A DNA stretch of 64,000 nt from Angiostrongylus vasorum (lineage: Eukaryota > Nematoda > Chromadorea > Rhabditida > Metastrongylidae), in assembly GCA_018806985.1 (NCBI GenBank), contig JADANN010000009.1:310001-374000 (forward strand), given 5' to 3'. The notes beneath the pieces are model-generated. The model saw only the letters and a program-made list of their open reading frames with translations, did no database searches and was not told the origin of the DNA. This document shows, in pieces, positions 10,501 through 20,151 of this stretch; position 1 is the stretch's first letter, and each line of letters begins with the position of its first letter. The position numbers were made by a program, and so were the translations under genes.

Positions 10501-12643
10501 TAATGTATAGCAGGAGGATGTGCACATGAAATTTTGGGGAAAAGTGGAAAAGTGTAGGCTGCACTGAGTATTCTTACGTACCCCCACCCCCCATTCCCCC
10601 CCCCCTCCATACCATGTACATATTGGACGAACAGCTACTGCATTTTATTTTGAGTTTTTTAACCAGGTCGGGAGACTTCCATTGCACAATGTAATGAGAT
10701 TGGCTTACTTCTATGGCAGAAATGCGTTGATTTTAGTGATCCCTTACATAACCAGCGTTCTTTGATCATACGTATTTCCCACTTCTTTTTCACCCGTTTC
10801 GTTTCCTGGCGAAAGTCGTCCATCAACGATGACGTTCAAATTCGTTTGTGAGTTCAGCTGCAGCTTGAGGATCCGAAATTTGATCGCAGCTGTAAATGCA
10901 GATGCGATCAAATGGCTTGTGCGTGGGCCGAACACCAGCACCGCCAGTCTTTTTCACTCTGAAGGTCATTGTCTGGGTCGTTCTGATTCGTCCTGGATCC
11001 ACTCTAATGTTTTTCTCGTCCATCTGTCGTTTTCTCTTGACATGAGATGATCGCCCTATCGATGTTTTCAAAGAGACGTTTTCTTAAAGATGCTTATTTC
11101 AAATTAGTAAAAAGCTCTTCATTACTTTTTGGACGGCATGATTTAAATTCGTTCTTAAAAGGATGAGTCTAGATTCGATTTAAGCAAAGCAAATTCTGTA
11201 ACAGTTTTAACGCCAGTTGAGTTCAAGATTACCGGTAAGTGATATTTCAACTTTAATTCTCTCTTAATCGACTTGGATAGGTACACTACCTAGGGAAAGG
11301 AATGAGCCTTGCTCCTTTTCACTCTTTTTTGGTAGTTCTTGCTTTCGTTCTTTGTTGGTTTTTTTCTTTTTTTTTCGTTTTTTCTGTGAAGACCTCTACA
11401 GGATTCTGCTATTACTTTTTCTGCATCGAGAGTTGTCGTTAAACTCGTTTGATTTAATATTTACCATTCATATAGAAACATAAGACAATGGATGACAAGT
11501 TCGAACTAATCAAAGTAGTTCGCCAAAAAAAGGCTATACGAAAAAATTTAGAAGAAGAGTAGAAAAATAATGATATAACAAGGTGTTGCGCTCTTGTAAC
11601 CATTCTGATAAATTTACGCGTATATCTAGGTAAGGCAGCGTGTAGCCCAGTGGTCGGAGGCGCCCTGCAATACACGTGGGATCGATCCCCCACCCCCAAG
11701 GCCCACGTAACCCTCTATTCCCTCGAGGTCAGCAAATTGGTTAGCAGACCTGTCTGGGAGGATAGCAGCACTGGATCGCTTCATCGATAGGGCACCGCGA
11801 GTCATTGTATAGGCCAGATATGCATTCAGTCACCTCCAACGATGCTTAGCGAAGTCGAATGCATGGCGCATCCCTCAAGAACTGATCAGCGCAGAGAGCT
11901 TTATCGTTTAGTTTTTACATCTGGATAGATCTACAATGGATCCAGAGGTGCAACTAACTAGGAAGAACTACTAATATTTGCTAACTGATTCAGACTCATT
12001 GGCTTATGCGATTCGATAGATTAGAGAGCAATTTCTCATTGGAAGTGGTATTTTAGCCTTCTCGTTCTTTCTTTATGTTGGAATTTACACATTAAAGATT
12101 CAGAACTACAAAAGAGCACCTAATGCTCAACTATTCTTAGCTGCCTTAGATGTACGATATCTGGTCGATTTAAAAAATCGAAGGTAAAAAAAGATGTGAA
12201 GATGTTGGACGAAATGTGAAAACTTCATCAATACAAAACTTTCAGCATGAGTCATTTGTGAGTCACATGTGCCCGAAAACAAAAGCATCCATTGAATTCT
12301 AAATAAACATACTACAGCTCATTTTGGACCTCACTAGATTAGATAAAACTAGTTCGAATCTACACATTTTACCCATAGGTTATAAGTTCTCTTACATCAC
12401 AAGGATAAACTCCAGATTTTTGAAGAGAGAAGGGTCTTTATTGTCCTTTTTTTCTCGGAGGCTCGTCTTTCCAATAACAAAACGACAGAACAAGTAAGAG
12501 TTCGTCCAGCAGGAGATGGCATGGCCTACCAATGAACTCAACACAACATTCCCTTACATTTTTAGAGATCTGCAAACCAGGCACAGTACTTCATAGAAAA
12601 CTCCGGTGTAAGACTATTGAGGTTGCAGGCGGTGAGACGCTAA
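1406..12643 (+). CDS. rfs-1: RAD51 paralog (RAD51D/RFS-1-like) recombination ATPase, multi-exon
   Basis: Homologous recombination accessory protein of the RecA/RAD51 superfamily; in the family it remodels RAD51 filaments at stalled forks and breaks in the nucleus. Proposed exons: 1406-1558, 1660-1818 (or 1797), 1954-2031, 5635-5726, 5794-5827, 6544-6624, 6782-6895 and tentatively 12566-12643. All junctions keep frame and give about 263 codons, near my recollection of C. elegans RFS-1. Walker A is NGAGKTQ in exon 1. Exon 2 carries IVWIDSNGSFRSFRL, matching the RAD51D segment VDSNGG. Exon 3 resembles the RAD51D region after it. Walker B is IRFIIIDN in exon 4. Exon 6 has DIGLTVVTT, the family sensor strand. 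The N-terminal helical domain of vertebrate RAD51D is absent: an in-frame TAG precedes the ATG. Introns 3, 5 and 7 are full of transposons. The order and match are convincing through exon 7; the last exon and two donors are inferred. Confidence 0.72.
1660..1818 (+). CDS. rfs-1: RAD51-like exon 2
   Basis: Follows TTCTTCAG in phase 0 and continues the P-loop helix (LCYALVANML), then beta strand and IVWIDSNGSFRSFRL. Two phase-0 donors are possible: TTTTAT|GTAGTT at 1818 or ATT|GTTGGT at 1797. I prefer 1818 because it resembles the exon 1 donor. Confidence 0.75.
1954..2031 (+). CDS. rfs-1: RAD51-like exon 3
   Basis: Between GCTTTAG and GAA|GTGAGA, 26 codons in phase 0. It encodes LDRLRVIRATDHVQLIEALE, matching the RAD51D segment after the VDSNGG strand. 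Confidence 0.75.
2055..2252 (-). repeat. F3 SINE fragment in RAD51-like intron 3
   Basis: Minus-oriented F3 3' half with GATGGTGGATGCGATGAAAC and the poly-A end as TTTTTTTT at 2070. Truncated at its 5' side. Confidence 0.75.
2462..2805 (+). repeat. F3 SINE in RAD51-like intron 3
   Basis: Starts with a tRNA-like head (TGGCTACAACGGCAGTG and GGTTTCGTTCC box), then the F3 body to GAAGTGCTGGCGTTCGCACA. Confidence 0.7.
2830..5520 (-). mobile_element. RTE-type LINE copy A, full-length but decayed, antisense in RAD51-like intron 3
   Basis: Read on minus. The 5' region matches the other copy near 46600-46930 (shared GATCCGTGGA start near 5515 and the segment around 5200-5300). Endonuclease fragment at 4980-4740 (HIGTHELGWNEQ, then NEIDHIIV). 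Reverse transcriptase from 4440 (EYYSDLFDSHV, WKTSKTVLLFEKGDLHDVGN, YRPICLLSVVYKL). The C-terminal domain ends near 2945 (DNRWTRAFSDWIPRDVKRTA). Many frameshifts and stops. About 0.3 kb of endonuclease is missing near 4900: the start TIFSYNACT runs straight into the HIGTHELGW region. This is the RTE layout common in strongylid genomes; it cannot make protein. Confidence 0.85.
5635..5726 (+). CDS. rfs-1: RAD51-like exon 4 (Walker B)
   Basis: Starts after TTGTTTAAG and ends GGGGC|GTAAGT, phase 0 to 2. It encodes NIRFIIIDNVHEMFDDRLIG, a Walker B strand with the Asp and following residues typical of RAD51 paralogs. It joins in frame to exon 3 across a 3.6-kb intron holding F3 SINEs and an antisense LINE. 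Confidence 0.75.
5794..5827 (+). CDS. rfs-1: RAD51-like exon 5 (short)
   Basis: Starts after TTTTTGTCTAG; its first base completes the Ala codon of exon 4. It reads KEGEKIDIITR and ends AGG|GTGCTG in phase 0. The sequence just beyond matches the edge of an F2 element, so the donor seems to be made partly of transposon sequence. Confidence 0.6.
5828..6225. repeat. F2 head-to-head pair in RAD51-like intron 5
   Basis: Left part (5828-5990) is F2 on minus (GCTGACATATCTCCTAAACT... GCGATAACCCTTTC), right part (about 5990-6225) is F2 on plus, ending GGCAGCAAACAAAAAGTTGA. They meet at GACGGCTGATTGCTGATAGC. The left edge touches the exon 5 donor. Confidence 0.65.
6544..6624 (+). CDS. rfs-1: RAD51-like exon 6 (sensor strand)
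   Basis: After ATTAG and before TGT|GTAAGT, 27 codons in phase 0. DIGLTVVTT corresponds to DLGMAVVVTNH of RAD51D. The other two frames are closed or nonsensical. Confidence 0.75.
6782..6895 (+). CDS. rfs-1: RAD51-like exon 7
   Basis: After TACTTTTAG and before GAT|GTGAGT, 38 codons in phase 0. KLWKQQMRGRIFIEEGDGD lies where RAD51D has its LGRSW...RILL strand. Confidence 0.7.
6950..7018 (-). repeat. F1 SINE 3' fragment
   Basis: Minus-oriented tail: CGGCGTTGATCAATCCCTAC and GCCATGCATTCGACTTCATT. Confidence 0.75.
7125..7260 (+). repeat. Possible F4 fragment
   Basis: GGCGGTTTCGTCTTCTTCAG matches the F4 signature; the rest is diverged. Confidence 0.35.
7260..8340. other. No gene or family recognised
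   Basis: Part of the putative last RAD51-like intron; only short frames. Confidence 0.5.
8345..8560 (-). repeat. F1 SINE, degenerate
   Basis: Minus orientation, with AATGCATTCGACTCCAT, AATGCATATCTAACC and GGCCTACCAATGTATCAG in reverse F1 order. Confidence 0.6.
8562..8940 (+). repeat. F3 SINE
   Basis: tRNA-like head (GGTAGTAGTGATGCTGC, then GGTTCGACCCCGTACTGG), body with TCCTCATGCAGCAGTCGAAT, 3' part AGGAAGTCATGGAATTCGCA and GGGGTCATGTAAAAATGAAG. Confidence 0.8.
8985..9205 (+). repeat. F4 element, partial
   Basis: ACATCTTCGTCTTCTTCAGA, then CGAGTCGATGGTCCACAG, the F4 core order. No second arm found. Confidence 0.55.
9224..9283 (+). repeat. Tandem duplication of about 30 bases
   Basis: GATGGTTAGGGCTCTGCACT followed by CTCCTATCA, repeated at once with one extra G. 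Confidence 0.9.
9540..11630. other. Mostly unassigned intronic sequence
   Basis: Apart from the possible F3 fragment near 10765 and a C-rich run at 10580-10610, I see nothing interpretable. Confidence 0.45.
10765..10880 (-). repeat. Probable diverged F3 fragment
   Basis: CGTTTCGTTTCCTGGCG and GTTCAGCTGCAGCTTGAGGA match antisense F3; the sequence to 11050 is unassigned. Confidence 0.35.
11630..11920 (+). repeat. F1 tRNA-derived SINE, near full length
   Basis: Box A TGTAGCCCAGTGGTCGGAGG, box B GGGATCGATCCC, then GGATAGCAGCACTGGATCG, CAGATATGCATTCAGTCACC, GAATGCATGGCGCATCCCTC and a GCTTTATC end. Lies in the putative last intron of the RAD51-like gene. Confidence 0.88.
12566..12643 (+). CDS. 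Candidate last exon of the RAD51-like gene
   Basis: After CATTTTTAG, open to TAA at 12641-12643. It encodes RSANQAQYFIENSGVRLL plus a short tail, in the phase needed after exon 7, and resembles the basic-then-beta C-terminal end of RAD51 paralogs. It lies 5.7 kb beyond exon 7 across repeats, so assignment is inference. Confidence 0.42.
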   Translation, partial: RSANQAQYFIENSGVRLLRLQAVRR

Positions 12644-12891
12644 CTAGAACTCCTCCGACATTCGAGTCCAGGAATTCTGTCTGTTAAAGATGGCATCCAT
12701 CTCAGGACGAATTGGGAAGCGTTAAACAAGTCTTAAGAAAGAAATCCTGTACAGTAGTCGACGATTTAATCGAATTAGGAAGCCGCCCAATCCTATGTTT
12801 CTGTTCTGTAACACTTTTCCGCACTTCCACTTATTCCTCTCACCAACAGAATATTCTATGTAGACGTCTTAAGTTCCACTTGCTATTTATC

Positions 12892-13450
12892 TCACTTATT
12901 ATTACTTAACACTAACTCCTTGATCATTGTTTTGGCTTTAGCCATAAGCTGTTCAGTCGGTGGAATTTGTTTTGATACTAGCGGTGACGTAGGCTTTAGA
13001 TCATCACATGAACTTCTGAGCGACTCTTTCGGCAACGGAGACATCGATTCGCACTTCTTCACAGCTAGTTTGACATTAGCCGTCGCCTCCCGATTTCTCC
13101 GGCTGTTTTGACCGAAAGCGCGGTGAAATGATGTAAAGGGGAGTAGATGACCACAACCATCACATGGCATGCAGCTGACACCATGGCGACGAACTCCAGT
13201 AGACACCGAGGCGACGGAGTGGCCCCGTCCGAGGCAAACGGTGGCGGTCGACGGGCGTATCGACCGAGAACTGCAGCGTCGACGGCACGGGCAGCGCGTG
13301 ACCGCCGGCCGAACGGGTCCGCCGCCGGTCGCCGACCTCCACACCGCGCTCCTGCGCTCGCGCGTTCGCCTCGTGGATTAGCGGCATTTCCTCGATTTCG
13401 TTCCGTCCACCACCATACGAATTGTAAGTGGGGCTGTTTTCTCGGTAATT
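12892..13450 (-). CDS. Unidentified protein, last two exons, minus strand
   Basis: I do not recognise the product. Read on minus, the penultimate exon is 13450-13182: after GGCGTTAG, then NYRENSPTYNSYGGGRNEIE and an Arg/Glu-rich stretch, to CCATG|GTGTCA. A 79-base intron ends at TCAAAACAG and the last exon is 13102-12892 (RRNREATANVKL to LVLSNNK, stop TGA). The phases agree (2 into 2). Third positions in the first exon are very GC-rich and CpG-rich, unlike its surroundings. The protein looks hydrophilic, with Lys/Ser and Pro in the last exon. A separate antisense frame through the same GC block is probably a shadow. The intron choice is inferred; a read-through in another frame is the alternative. 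Confidence 0.5.
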
Positions 13451-14111
13451 CTAACGCCTTATATGCGATAGAATAGTGTATGACGTAGCGAATCGATATT
13501 TCCGCAAACAGCTGAGTGTTCGGTCTTTTTTCGATCGAAAGCTTTCATTTTGTTTTCATCGAGATGTTATCAACTGTTTAGCGTTGTCAGCACGGTTCTC
13601 TATGTGTTGTATGAGTTGTTTTCTCGGTAACACCATCATTTCTGTCCAGTTTTGTGCCGTCACGACTTTTGTACGCGATTTTACGGATCGCAGCTCACGC
13701 GGAGCATCCCAAACGTAGGCGGGCCATTCCCATCCTATCCAGCCAGCTAGTATCCCTCATTCTATGTACACATGTCTTACATAATTTTTACAATGTTTGT
13801 GATATTTTATCATCATAGGCAGACAAGGAAGCAGATTGGACGTTTGGTTCCTTAAAGTTCAAGTTCAAGGCTAGACTTTGTCCCATATAAGTCAAATTAA
13901 GGTCATTTTAGAGCCTGAATGCCGCGTAGCATTAACATCAACGAAGCAGTTCCTCCATCTGATAACCTTCTAGAGTCCCATTCTATCGACTTTGTTGGCT
14001 AAAGGGATTGTGGATGGTGATGAGCGCTTCTTTTGAACAGTAGTCCTTTCCGTGGAAACTTCTCAAACAGATTGTGTCATGAGATTCGACTTTGAGTTAA
14101 TCGTGGTCTTT

Positions 14112-14268
14112 ACCCTACTCTCTCTCTCCCTCTCTGTGTCTGCTTTTTGTGTGTCCGTTTGGCTTTTTTTCCATTCTATCTTTATCTCTGTGTCTCCTTG
14201 TCTCTCTGTTCCCTTCTCTCTCTCTCTCTGTCTGTCCTTCTGTCTGTCTCTGTCTACTCCATCGACTT
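14112..14268 (+). repeat. CT-rich low-complexity tract
   Basis: Alternating CTCTCT and TGTCTG runs with few purines; the serine/leucine frames here are artefacts. Confidence 0.85.
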
Positions 14269-14547
14269 AGAAATATTCTGTTAATTCATAGTTTTGCGTT
14301 GAGTTGTAATGCTTATATAGGTAGGCGTCACCCTGAGCGTTTTCTTCTTCGCTCCGGTCAAACAAACATGTTTTCATGCAAGGCTTCACCGAATCGTATA
14401 GCAGTCTTTGCGTCGCTGTACGAGTGTCAAGAAAATGGTAATAGATGGAACTGCGTTTAAAATTGGACCATAGAAAATCTCGAAGTTTTGGTGTTCTAAT
14501 TTTAGGTGCCGATTTTTTTTGTTATTTTAATATATCGACATACATAG

Positions 14548-14800
14548 CGTGTAGGCGCACAGCGCATTGGTTAGAGGTGCTCGACAAAGCATATACGGTC
14601 GTTGGTTCGACCACGCGCCTTAGGCCAACTATGTTTTCCGCCCTCCGGGATCGTCAAATTGGTGCCATATACGTCTGGTATGATAAAAACACTGACTAGA
14701 TTCATCAGTCAGCCGCGAAGGTAATTTCATGTGCCAGAGATGCATTCAGTCACCTCCACGACACTTGACAAAGTTGATCGCATGGAGATGGGAGCCTTAA
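14548..14800 (+). repeat. F1 SINE, diverged
   Basis: ACAGCGCATTGGTTAGAGGT and TTGGTTCGACCACGCG (A and B boxes), AGATGCATTCAGTCACCTCC. Confidence 0.75.
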
Positions 14801-14849
14801 TTGACGCCAAATTCCTAAACTTTGTCCTTTTGGCAGTTGTCCTTTAGTG

Positions 14850-15061
14850 TTATTTCTTCGTGTTATTTGTGCGGGGTGCCAGTGAAGCTACGGTCTGCTT
14901 GCTGATCTCTTGAAGTCCGCGAGAAGCGTGAAATCTTTCGTTAAGGGTTTTTTGGAGACCTCTGGCCATCACACGACAGACTTCTTCACGACTTGTGGTG
15001 GTTTCCATCTGTTTTTTTGTTTGACATGCCAAAGAACTCAATTGTTCACGATAGTTGAACA
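14850..15061 (-). CDS. Candidate coiled-coil exon, minus strand
   Basis: On minus the frame after ACAACAG opens with LFNYREQLSSLACQTKKQ and runs through SREEVCRVMARGLQ to a TAA at 14850. It is rich in Glu, Lys, Arg and Gln with heptad-like spacing and looks like real coding. An internal donor (ACC|GTAGCT) would join it in phase 0 to the exon at 13450, making it part of the gene ending at 12892; otherwise it is a terminal exon of its own. I cannot name it. Confidence 0.42.
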
Positions 15062-15291
15062 GCTGTTGTCTTTATGGAAGAATGATTTGCTCTTCTAAGC
15101 TTACCTTATTCTCCACATCTCGAAATACGGTAGCGTTCCTCGTTTTCCATTGTTGGTATATTTCAGTACTCCAACTATTTCTTTAATGATACGGAATACT
15201 TCTGCCATCTTTCGCTTAATAGCTCCGCGTTCGAAAAAAGCTGGCCTCGTTAGTGTTTACGTAATGTTCGGATATTTTAGGTTTATTTTCA

Positions 15292-15640
15292 GATTTGGAG
15301 GCACATGTAACGCAGTGATTAGAATTGCCCTACAGCACACACGCAATCGTTTGTTCGATCGAGCGCCCATTGCCAACCAAGCCCTTACCCTCGACTCTGA
15401 CTCGCCAAATTGCTGCGTTATTTGTCAGGGAGAATAAAACGCTGACTTAATACATCGGTATGTCCCCGAAAGTCAGTTATGGACCAAATGTACACTTAGT
15501 CACAATGGTACTAATTTATTTGCAAAACTTGGAGCCCAGGCCAGATTCGAACCCGAGATTACCCTTTCCTGGGGGCAATCGAGTCAAATGCGCATCCATC
15601 AGTGATTAATCAAAGCCGTGCGCCTTTTTTTTAATGCTTT
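15292..15640 (+). repeat. F1 SINE with an F2 fragment inserted
   Basis: F1 head GTAACGCAGTGATTAGAATT and TTGTTCGATCGAGCG, mid region AATTGCTGCGTTATTTGTCA, then an F2 minus fragment at 15508-15580 (TTTGCAAAACTTGGAGCCCA), then F1 tail GTCAAATGCGCATCCATCAG. Confidence 0.7.
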
Positions 15641-15659
15641 ATCCTTAAAGTTGGAAGCA

Positions 15660-17390
15660 CCATGGAGCCGGATGCTCTTTATTTCATCTCATCACTGATG
15701 GTGTTGTAAACTTCCTAAGCTGCACGCTTTCTCATGCTTAGCTGTAGAATTAAGGTGACTTCTTATCTCAGGTAAACATCCTTCCGGCATTCAAAAATAT
15801 TCATTTCGTTGGACTTGAATGAAGCATCATGAACGAACCGATTTCTGACGAGCTGTTTTGTTTAAGCGCAGTCATAGACCGACCTTTTCATACTCGTCGT
15901 CCAGGTAGGTATACGAGCATTGTTTCATCTGGTTAATGGTAGAAATTATACGGAACAACAGAACATCATCAGGAAAGTGAATATAGTTTAACTACTGACT
16001 CTCGCAATGACGCTGCACAGTTTGATAGGCGATAGCTTGTTGGACTCCTGTGTTGTTGATGAAGTTAGTGTAAATTGGTGCGACTACCAACCTGTGTTGT
16101 GACCTCAAAGAACTTGTGTACTTAGTCGGAACGTCGTCGTTGTGTACGATGCCCATGTCTTGGCTGTGAATGTAAACAATCACATGTAGACTGATATCGT
16201 AGATCTGACACTGCTATGAATGAATCATCCTGCGTCTCAACGTAAATGCATGGTCACTTTTGGGTCAACTGTAAACCGCTATCTGCGATATGGTGGTCGG
16301 CCACGTAGCCTGACGATTTACCCGTTGGCTTCGAGGTCCAACACACTAAGAAGATGTTTGCGACTTTTGTAATAGTAAAGATATTCCACTTCTAAATGAC
16401 TACGACTAGGCCATATTAACCTTCTGACTCTAATCACACATACTTTTCAAAGTGACTATGACTCCTTTTTCATGAACATATGTAGTAAAAATGCAGCGTC
16501 TTAAAGACGACCGATAAACCAGAGCCGCTCACGACCAAATCGTACGAGATTTCAAGCGCACAAAAGGAAGACACTCGACCAGACAGTGTAACTTCCTCAA
16601 TAAAATTCTAAAAAAGTTTGGTGCTTAGCGAATCCCTAGAGGGAACAGAACCTAGTGAGGTGCTCCTCCATGCGGCAGGAATAAATGGGCACTTCACTCC
16701 ATTCGTGATAGTCGGCGGTGAGCGGAGGACAATTAATTATTCGAGACGTAATTTCGTTATTTAAAATAGCGAAATATTGTTAGTTATGCTTACTGCAGTT
16801 TTGAAACTAGGTTGTCACAGAAATGGTATTGCCAAGTAAGTAGATGGTGACATAAATCTGAAATGCTGGACTGGACCAGTAAAATTTTTTTTACTGACAC
16901 ATGTGTGTGAGTGTGTTCATTTCTACATGACAACTTTCCTTTCTGACCTGAATTATTATATTCTGATGGGTCGACTAGTCGCAATAATCACAGCCGTACT
17001 GGAGGAATCTTATTAAAAAAGCGGTAGACCTCTCGTCGATTCACAAAGGGTGACGCCTACTCATAGTGAAAACTAGGGAGCGTCGTACCACTGCAATCTC
17101 GGGGTTTCCTGGAAAGCCACGCTCAACTAGCGCTCAGCACGTCAATAAAGAGAGAAGACGAAAGATCATTAAGCCGCAGCTGAATCCACAGACGAACAAG
17201 TATACCTACGTAATGGATGGCAGTTGAAGGATAACGAAATGTACGAATGAAATGGCGGGATACCTACTTCACGTGAGGAGGTGCCATTTAAACATCTGTA
17301 TCACAGTATGTTCTTTAACTTCCGAGTCTTTTTCTCTACAAACAAACCGTAGTTGCTAGTTTTCGTGCGTTTATGAAGTGCTGCTAGAAA
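15660..17390. other. No gene recognised
   Basis: Short frames only. The minus frame at 15992-16183 looks somewhat protein-like but has no border or family. Confidence 0.4.
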
Positions 17391-17394
17391 GATC

Positions 17395-17740
17395 GTCACT
17401 GACGGACTGAATAAAAAAAAATAAGGCGTATGGTGTTGACCAATCCTGGGGGTAAAAAAGGATAAGGAGTACGGGATTGACCAACTCTGAGGTGTACGCC
17501 GTGCTGTTAACTCTATTTATAGCATAGAAGAGATGTTTTAGTGCATATTTGGCCTTTGAAAGTGACTTGCAGTGGATGTACCAAGTAGGTGTCCTTCCGG
17601 GCAAGTCTAGTGCTAATTCACCTACGCAGGAGGAATGGGGGACTTGGTTTACTTGGAGTGGTGGATCAGATCAACGACCGCATCCGTTTTGCTGGGAACC
17701 TCTAACCACTGGGCTACATGTTTGCATCTGAAATAGACAA
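17395..17740 (-). repeat. F1 SINE, diverged, with duplicated 3' end
   Basis: Read on minus: ATGTAGCCCAGTGGTTAGAG (box A) and the F1 body. The GGATAAGGAGTACGG...TGGTGTTGACCAATCC tail motif occurs twice. Confidence 0.6.
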
Positions 17741-18004
17741 ATGAGCCATTTCGAATTAAGAAAATGTTCGTTGCTTGGTCGCTACTATGAAAATTTTTAT
17801 TGTTCGCTTAATTCCGTACAGCGTATTTTTTGATGCAAGGGAAACCATTATTGTCTTTAACACAGAGATTAAGCTAGTTTTTTTGAAAGCAGATGATAAT
17901 TTTTCCATTAGTAGATTAGTGCAAAAATTGAGAACTTTAGGAACCTGGGAAAGACGTTCTGTTGCCATATGGGTACATCCAACTTTTATACATTATTCTT
18001 TTTA

Positions 18005-18258
18005 AATGTCAACTTTTTTATTTACTTTCACTGCCTGTTACAATTTTCTACGGCAAGGTGTTATGTGTGATACAATCCCGTTGACAAGTGATTGCTGATG
18101 GCAGTGATCGATAGAGCTAGCTGAGAAACAGGCGAAATGAAAGACCCGCATGGTGTGGTGGTGGTGAACGCGTTAGTCCCGGAAAGGGTAATAGCACGTT
18201 CGCCCGCAGTTTTGCAAATGTCTCAGCATCATTATTTTTTAATTTTAATTCTAAATAT
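18005..18258 (+). repeat. F2 element
   Basis: GATTGCTGATGGCAGTGATC, CGCATGGTGTGGTGGTGGTG and TTTGCAAATGTCTCAGCATC in F2 order. An inverted F2 end (TTATTTACTTTCACTGCCTG) precedes it. Confidence 0.75.
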
Positions 18259-18732
18259 ATATAAGATCGAATCACTCAAAAAAAAAGAACTGAAAATGAA
18301 GTTTGAATTTTTTAAAAAGTTCCCACTCAAACCTCTCACCTACAAAACCAACGATAAATTCGGCAGAACCGTCTCGTCTTGCTAGACGAAATCTCGCCTG
18401 TTCACTCGCTTCTATATTCGAAATACGCGGTTGCCACAAAAGAAAAAGTGTTCTTCGTGGGTACAGAAGTAGAAATTGCAGTACGATGCTCTGGGAGAAC
18501 TTACATCTTGCAGGCAAAGATCTGTCTATTCTAATGGTTTTTAATTTCAACTAATAACGTTCATCATAAACTAAAAGACGTTGGTTTAAAGTTAAAAGTG
18601 GTATTTATTTTACCACCAAACGCATTGAAATCAAAGGACGTCACGAATGTTTCAGGTGAACGGTCTGGAAACCGTAGAGGCAAGGAGGAGTAAAACTATT
18701 TTATTTTTATTTTCGTCATTATACCAATAATA

Positions 18733-18851
18733 TTATTTCTGGGGCGCATATGTTACGGCCGGCAGTCGTCGCCGCCGCACAGCACCGTCATTTCGTCCCG
18801 TCAGGTCAACTGTGGTGGATTGATGGATGTCGTGTGGTGCTGAAAAGAACT
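18733..18851 (-). CDS. Candidate terminal exon, minus strand
   Basis: On minus, the acceptor TTCTTTTCAG is followed by PHDIHQSTTVDLTGRNDGAV, a basic run (RRRRLP) and stop TAA. An AATAAA lies within about 50 bases downstream, so this looks like a real 3' end. Codon third positions are mixed and sensible. Upstream exons were not found. The antisense frame (18750-19136 plus) is probably a shadow. Confidence 0.4.
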
Positions 18852-19499
18852 CGTGCACTTTGGTGTTTTCGAGGTCGAGAAAATCGTTTTTATGTGATCG
18901 TAACATCGCCATATTCAAGAACAACCACGGCAATGTCGTTCGATCTTTTTGAGAACACTATTTATTCACCGCGGAGAAAGAATGAGTGCCCATTCGAAGA
19001 GAAAAGCCACGGAAGAAAACATGTTGTGGACGAGATTTTCGGAACAAGTGTACGAAACCTTTGGGGCCTCTCTACACCCTTTGTTGATTGTCATTTTTCG
19101 TCGCAGTTGAAGTGGAATGACATGTTCAATCATTGAGAGAAGCATAGCAAAGAATGTGTCATTTGGCATGAGACATTCAATAAGAAAAGTAGAAAACCGA
19201 AAAACGGACGCATAGACTCATGTCATGGCGTTCGTCAGACTCTGTGACATGGCTTGATTTGCCAGCGAGGCAGGTGGATTTATACGAAGATGACTTTCTC
19301 AGTTCAACTAAGAAAGGACTGACAGTTTTATTCATACTCGATTCGATATCAATTCCCTGAACTCCGGTGATGTTCAGGGTTTCGTGGATTCACATAGGGA
19401 TTATCGATCCAACAACTCTGAACATGAATGCGGCACCTCATTACACTAGCCTATGAGAGTGTTATCATTTGTGGTTATTGTTGTTATCAAGAACAAGGC

Positions 19500-19765
19500 T
19501 GTTGAGATATGAGCAAAATTCGTAACATCAGCTGGGCCTCAAACCCACGATCACCCCTTATTGGGGGGTGGGGGGCACACGTGCTATCCACCACACCAAT
19601 CTAGCCCCTTGCTTCCCCCTTTCTGTCCAGTTTTTTTTTCACTGTATCGGTGGTATCAGCAATCACCCGACGGCGGGAATGATCTGGGGAACAGAAATTA
19701 GTGCAGTACGTGCCATGAAAAAAGAATGTGTAGTAGCTAGAAGTTAAAACACAGTTCTTATCAAT
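19500..19765 (-). repeat. F2 element, near complete
   Basis: Minus orientation: AACCCACGATCACCCCTTAT, TGCTATCCACCACACCAATC, AGCAATCACCCGACGG, ending near AGTAGCTAGAAGTTAAAAC. Confidence 0.7.
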
Positions 19766-20023
19766 TTTAATTGACTAACTAGATGAAAATTTGGGAGTTG
19801 ATTGTGAAACTACTTAGTTTTGAGGACCTATGCTCTTATATACCGCTGATAATGAGATGTTGTAGGTCTAGTAGCCTTCTTTTCTTAAAACTACGAATCA
19901 GTCCTTGATTTTGGTGGCAGCAGATTTGCCTAAGTGGTTGGTGGACGAAATCATGTTATATTTCCGTGGAGGCCATTAATGCTTCACTACATAACCGATA
20001 CACGCACACAGACAAACAGCCAC

Positions 20024-20104
20024 AAACACACACACACACACACACACCGACACACACACCGACACACACACCGACACACACACACACACACCCACACACA
20101 CACC

Positions 20105-20149
<45 letters not shown>
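20024..20149. repeat. (CA)n microsatellite with CACCGA interruptions
   Basis: Dense ACACAC run with several CCGACACA units. The three long frames here are artefacts. Confidence 0.97.

Positions 20150-20151
<2 letters not shown>

Noticed and set aside
11640..11690. tRNA-like A and B boxes in F1 and F3 copies
   Set aside because: They belong to SINE heads; no cloverleaf with matched acceptor stem could be drawn, so they are not functional tRNA genes.
12892..13344. Single 150-codon minus frame as one exon
   Set aside because: Its first half is in a frame less protein-like than the one entering from 13450; a short intron explains both halves better, though this is not proven.
13147..13476. Plus-strand Arg/Ala-rich frame
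   Set aside because: Open only because of high GC; the minus strand has splice borders and better composition.
14149..14460. Leu/Ser-rich membrane-like frames
   Set aside because: Translation of CT-rich low-complexity sequence.
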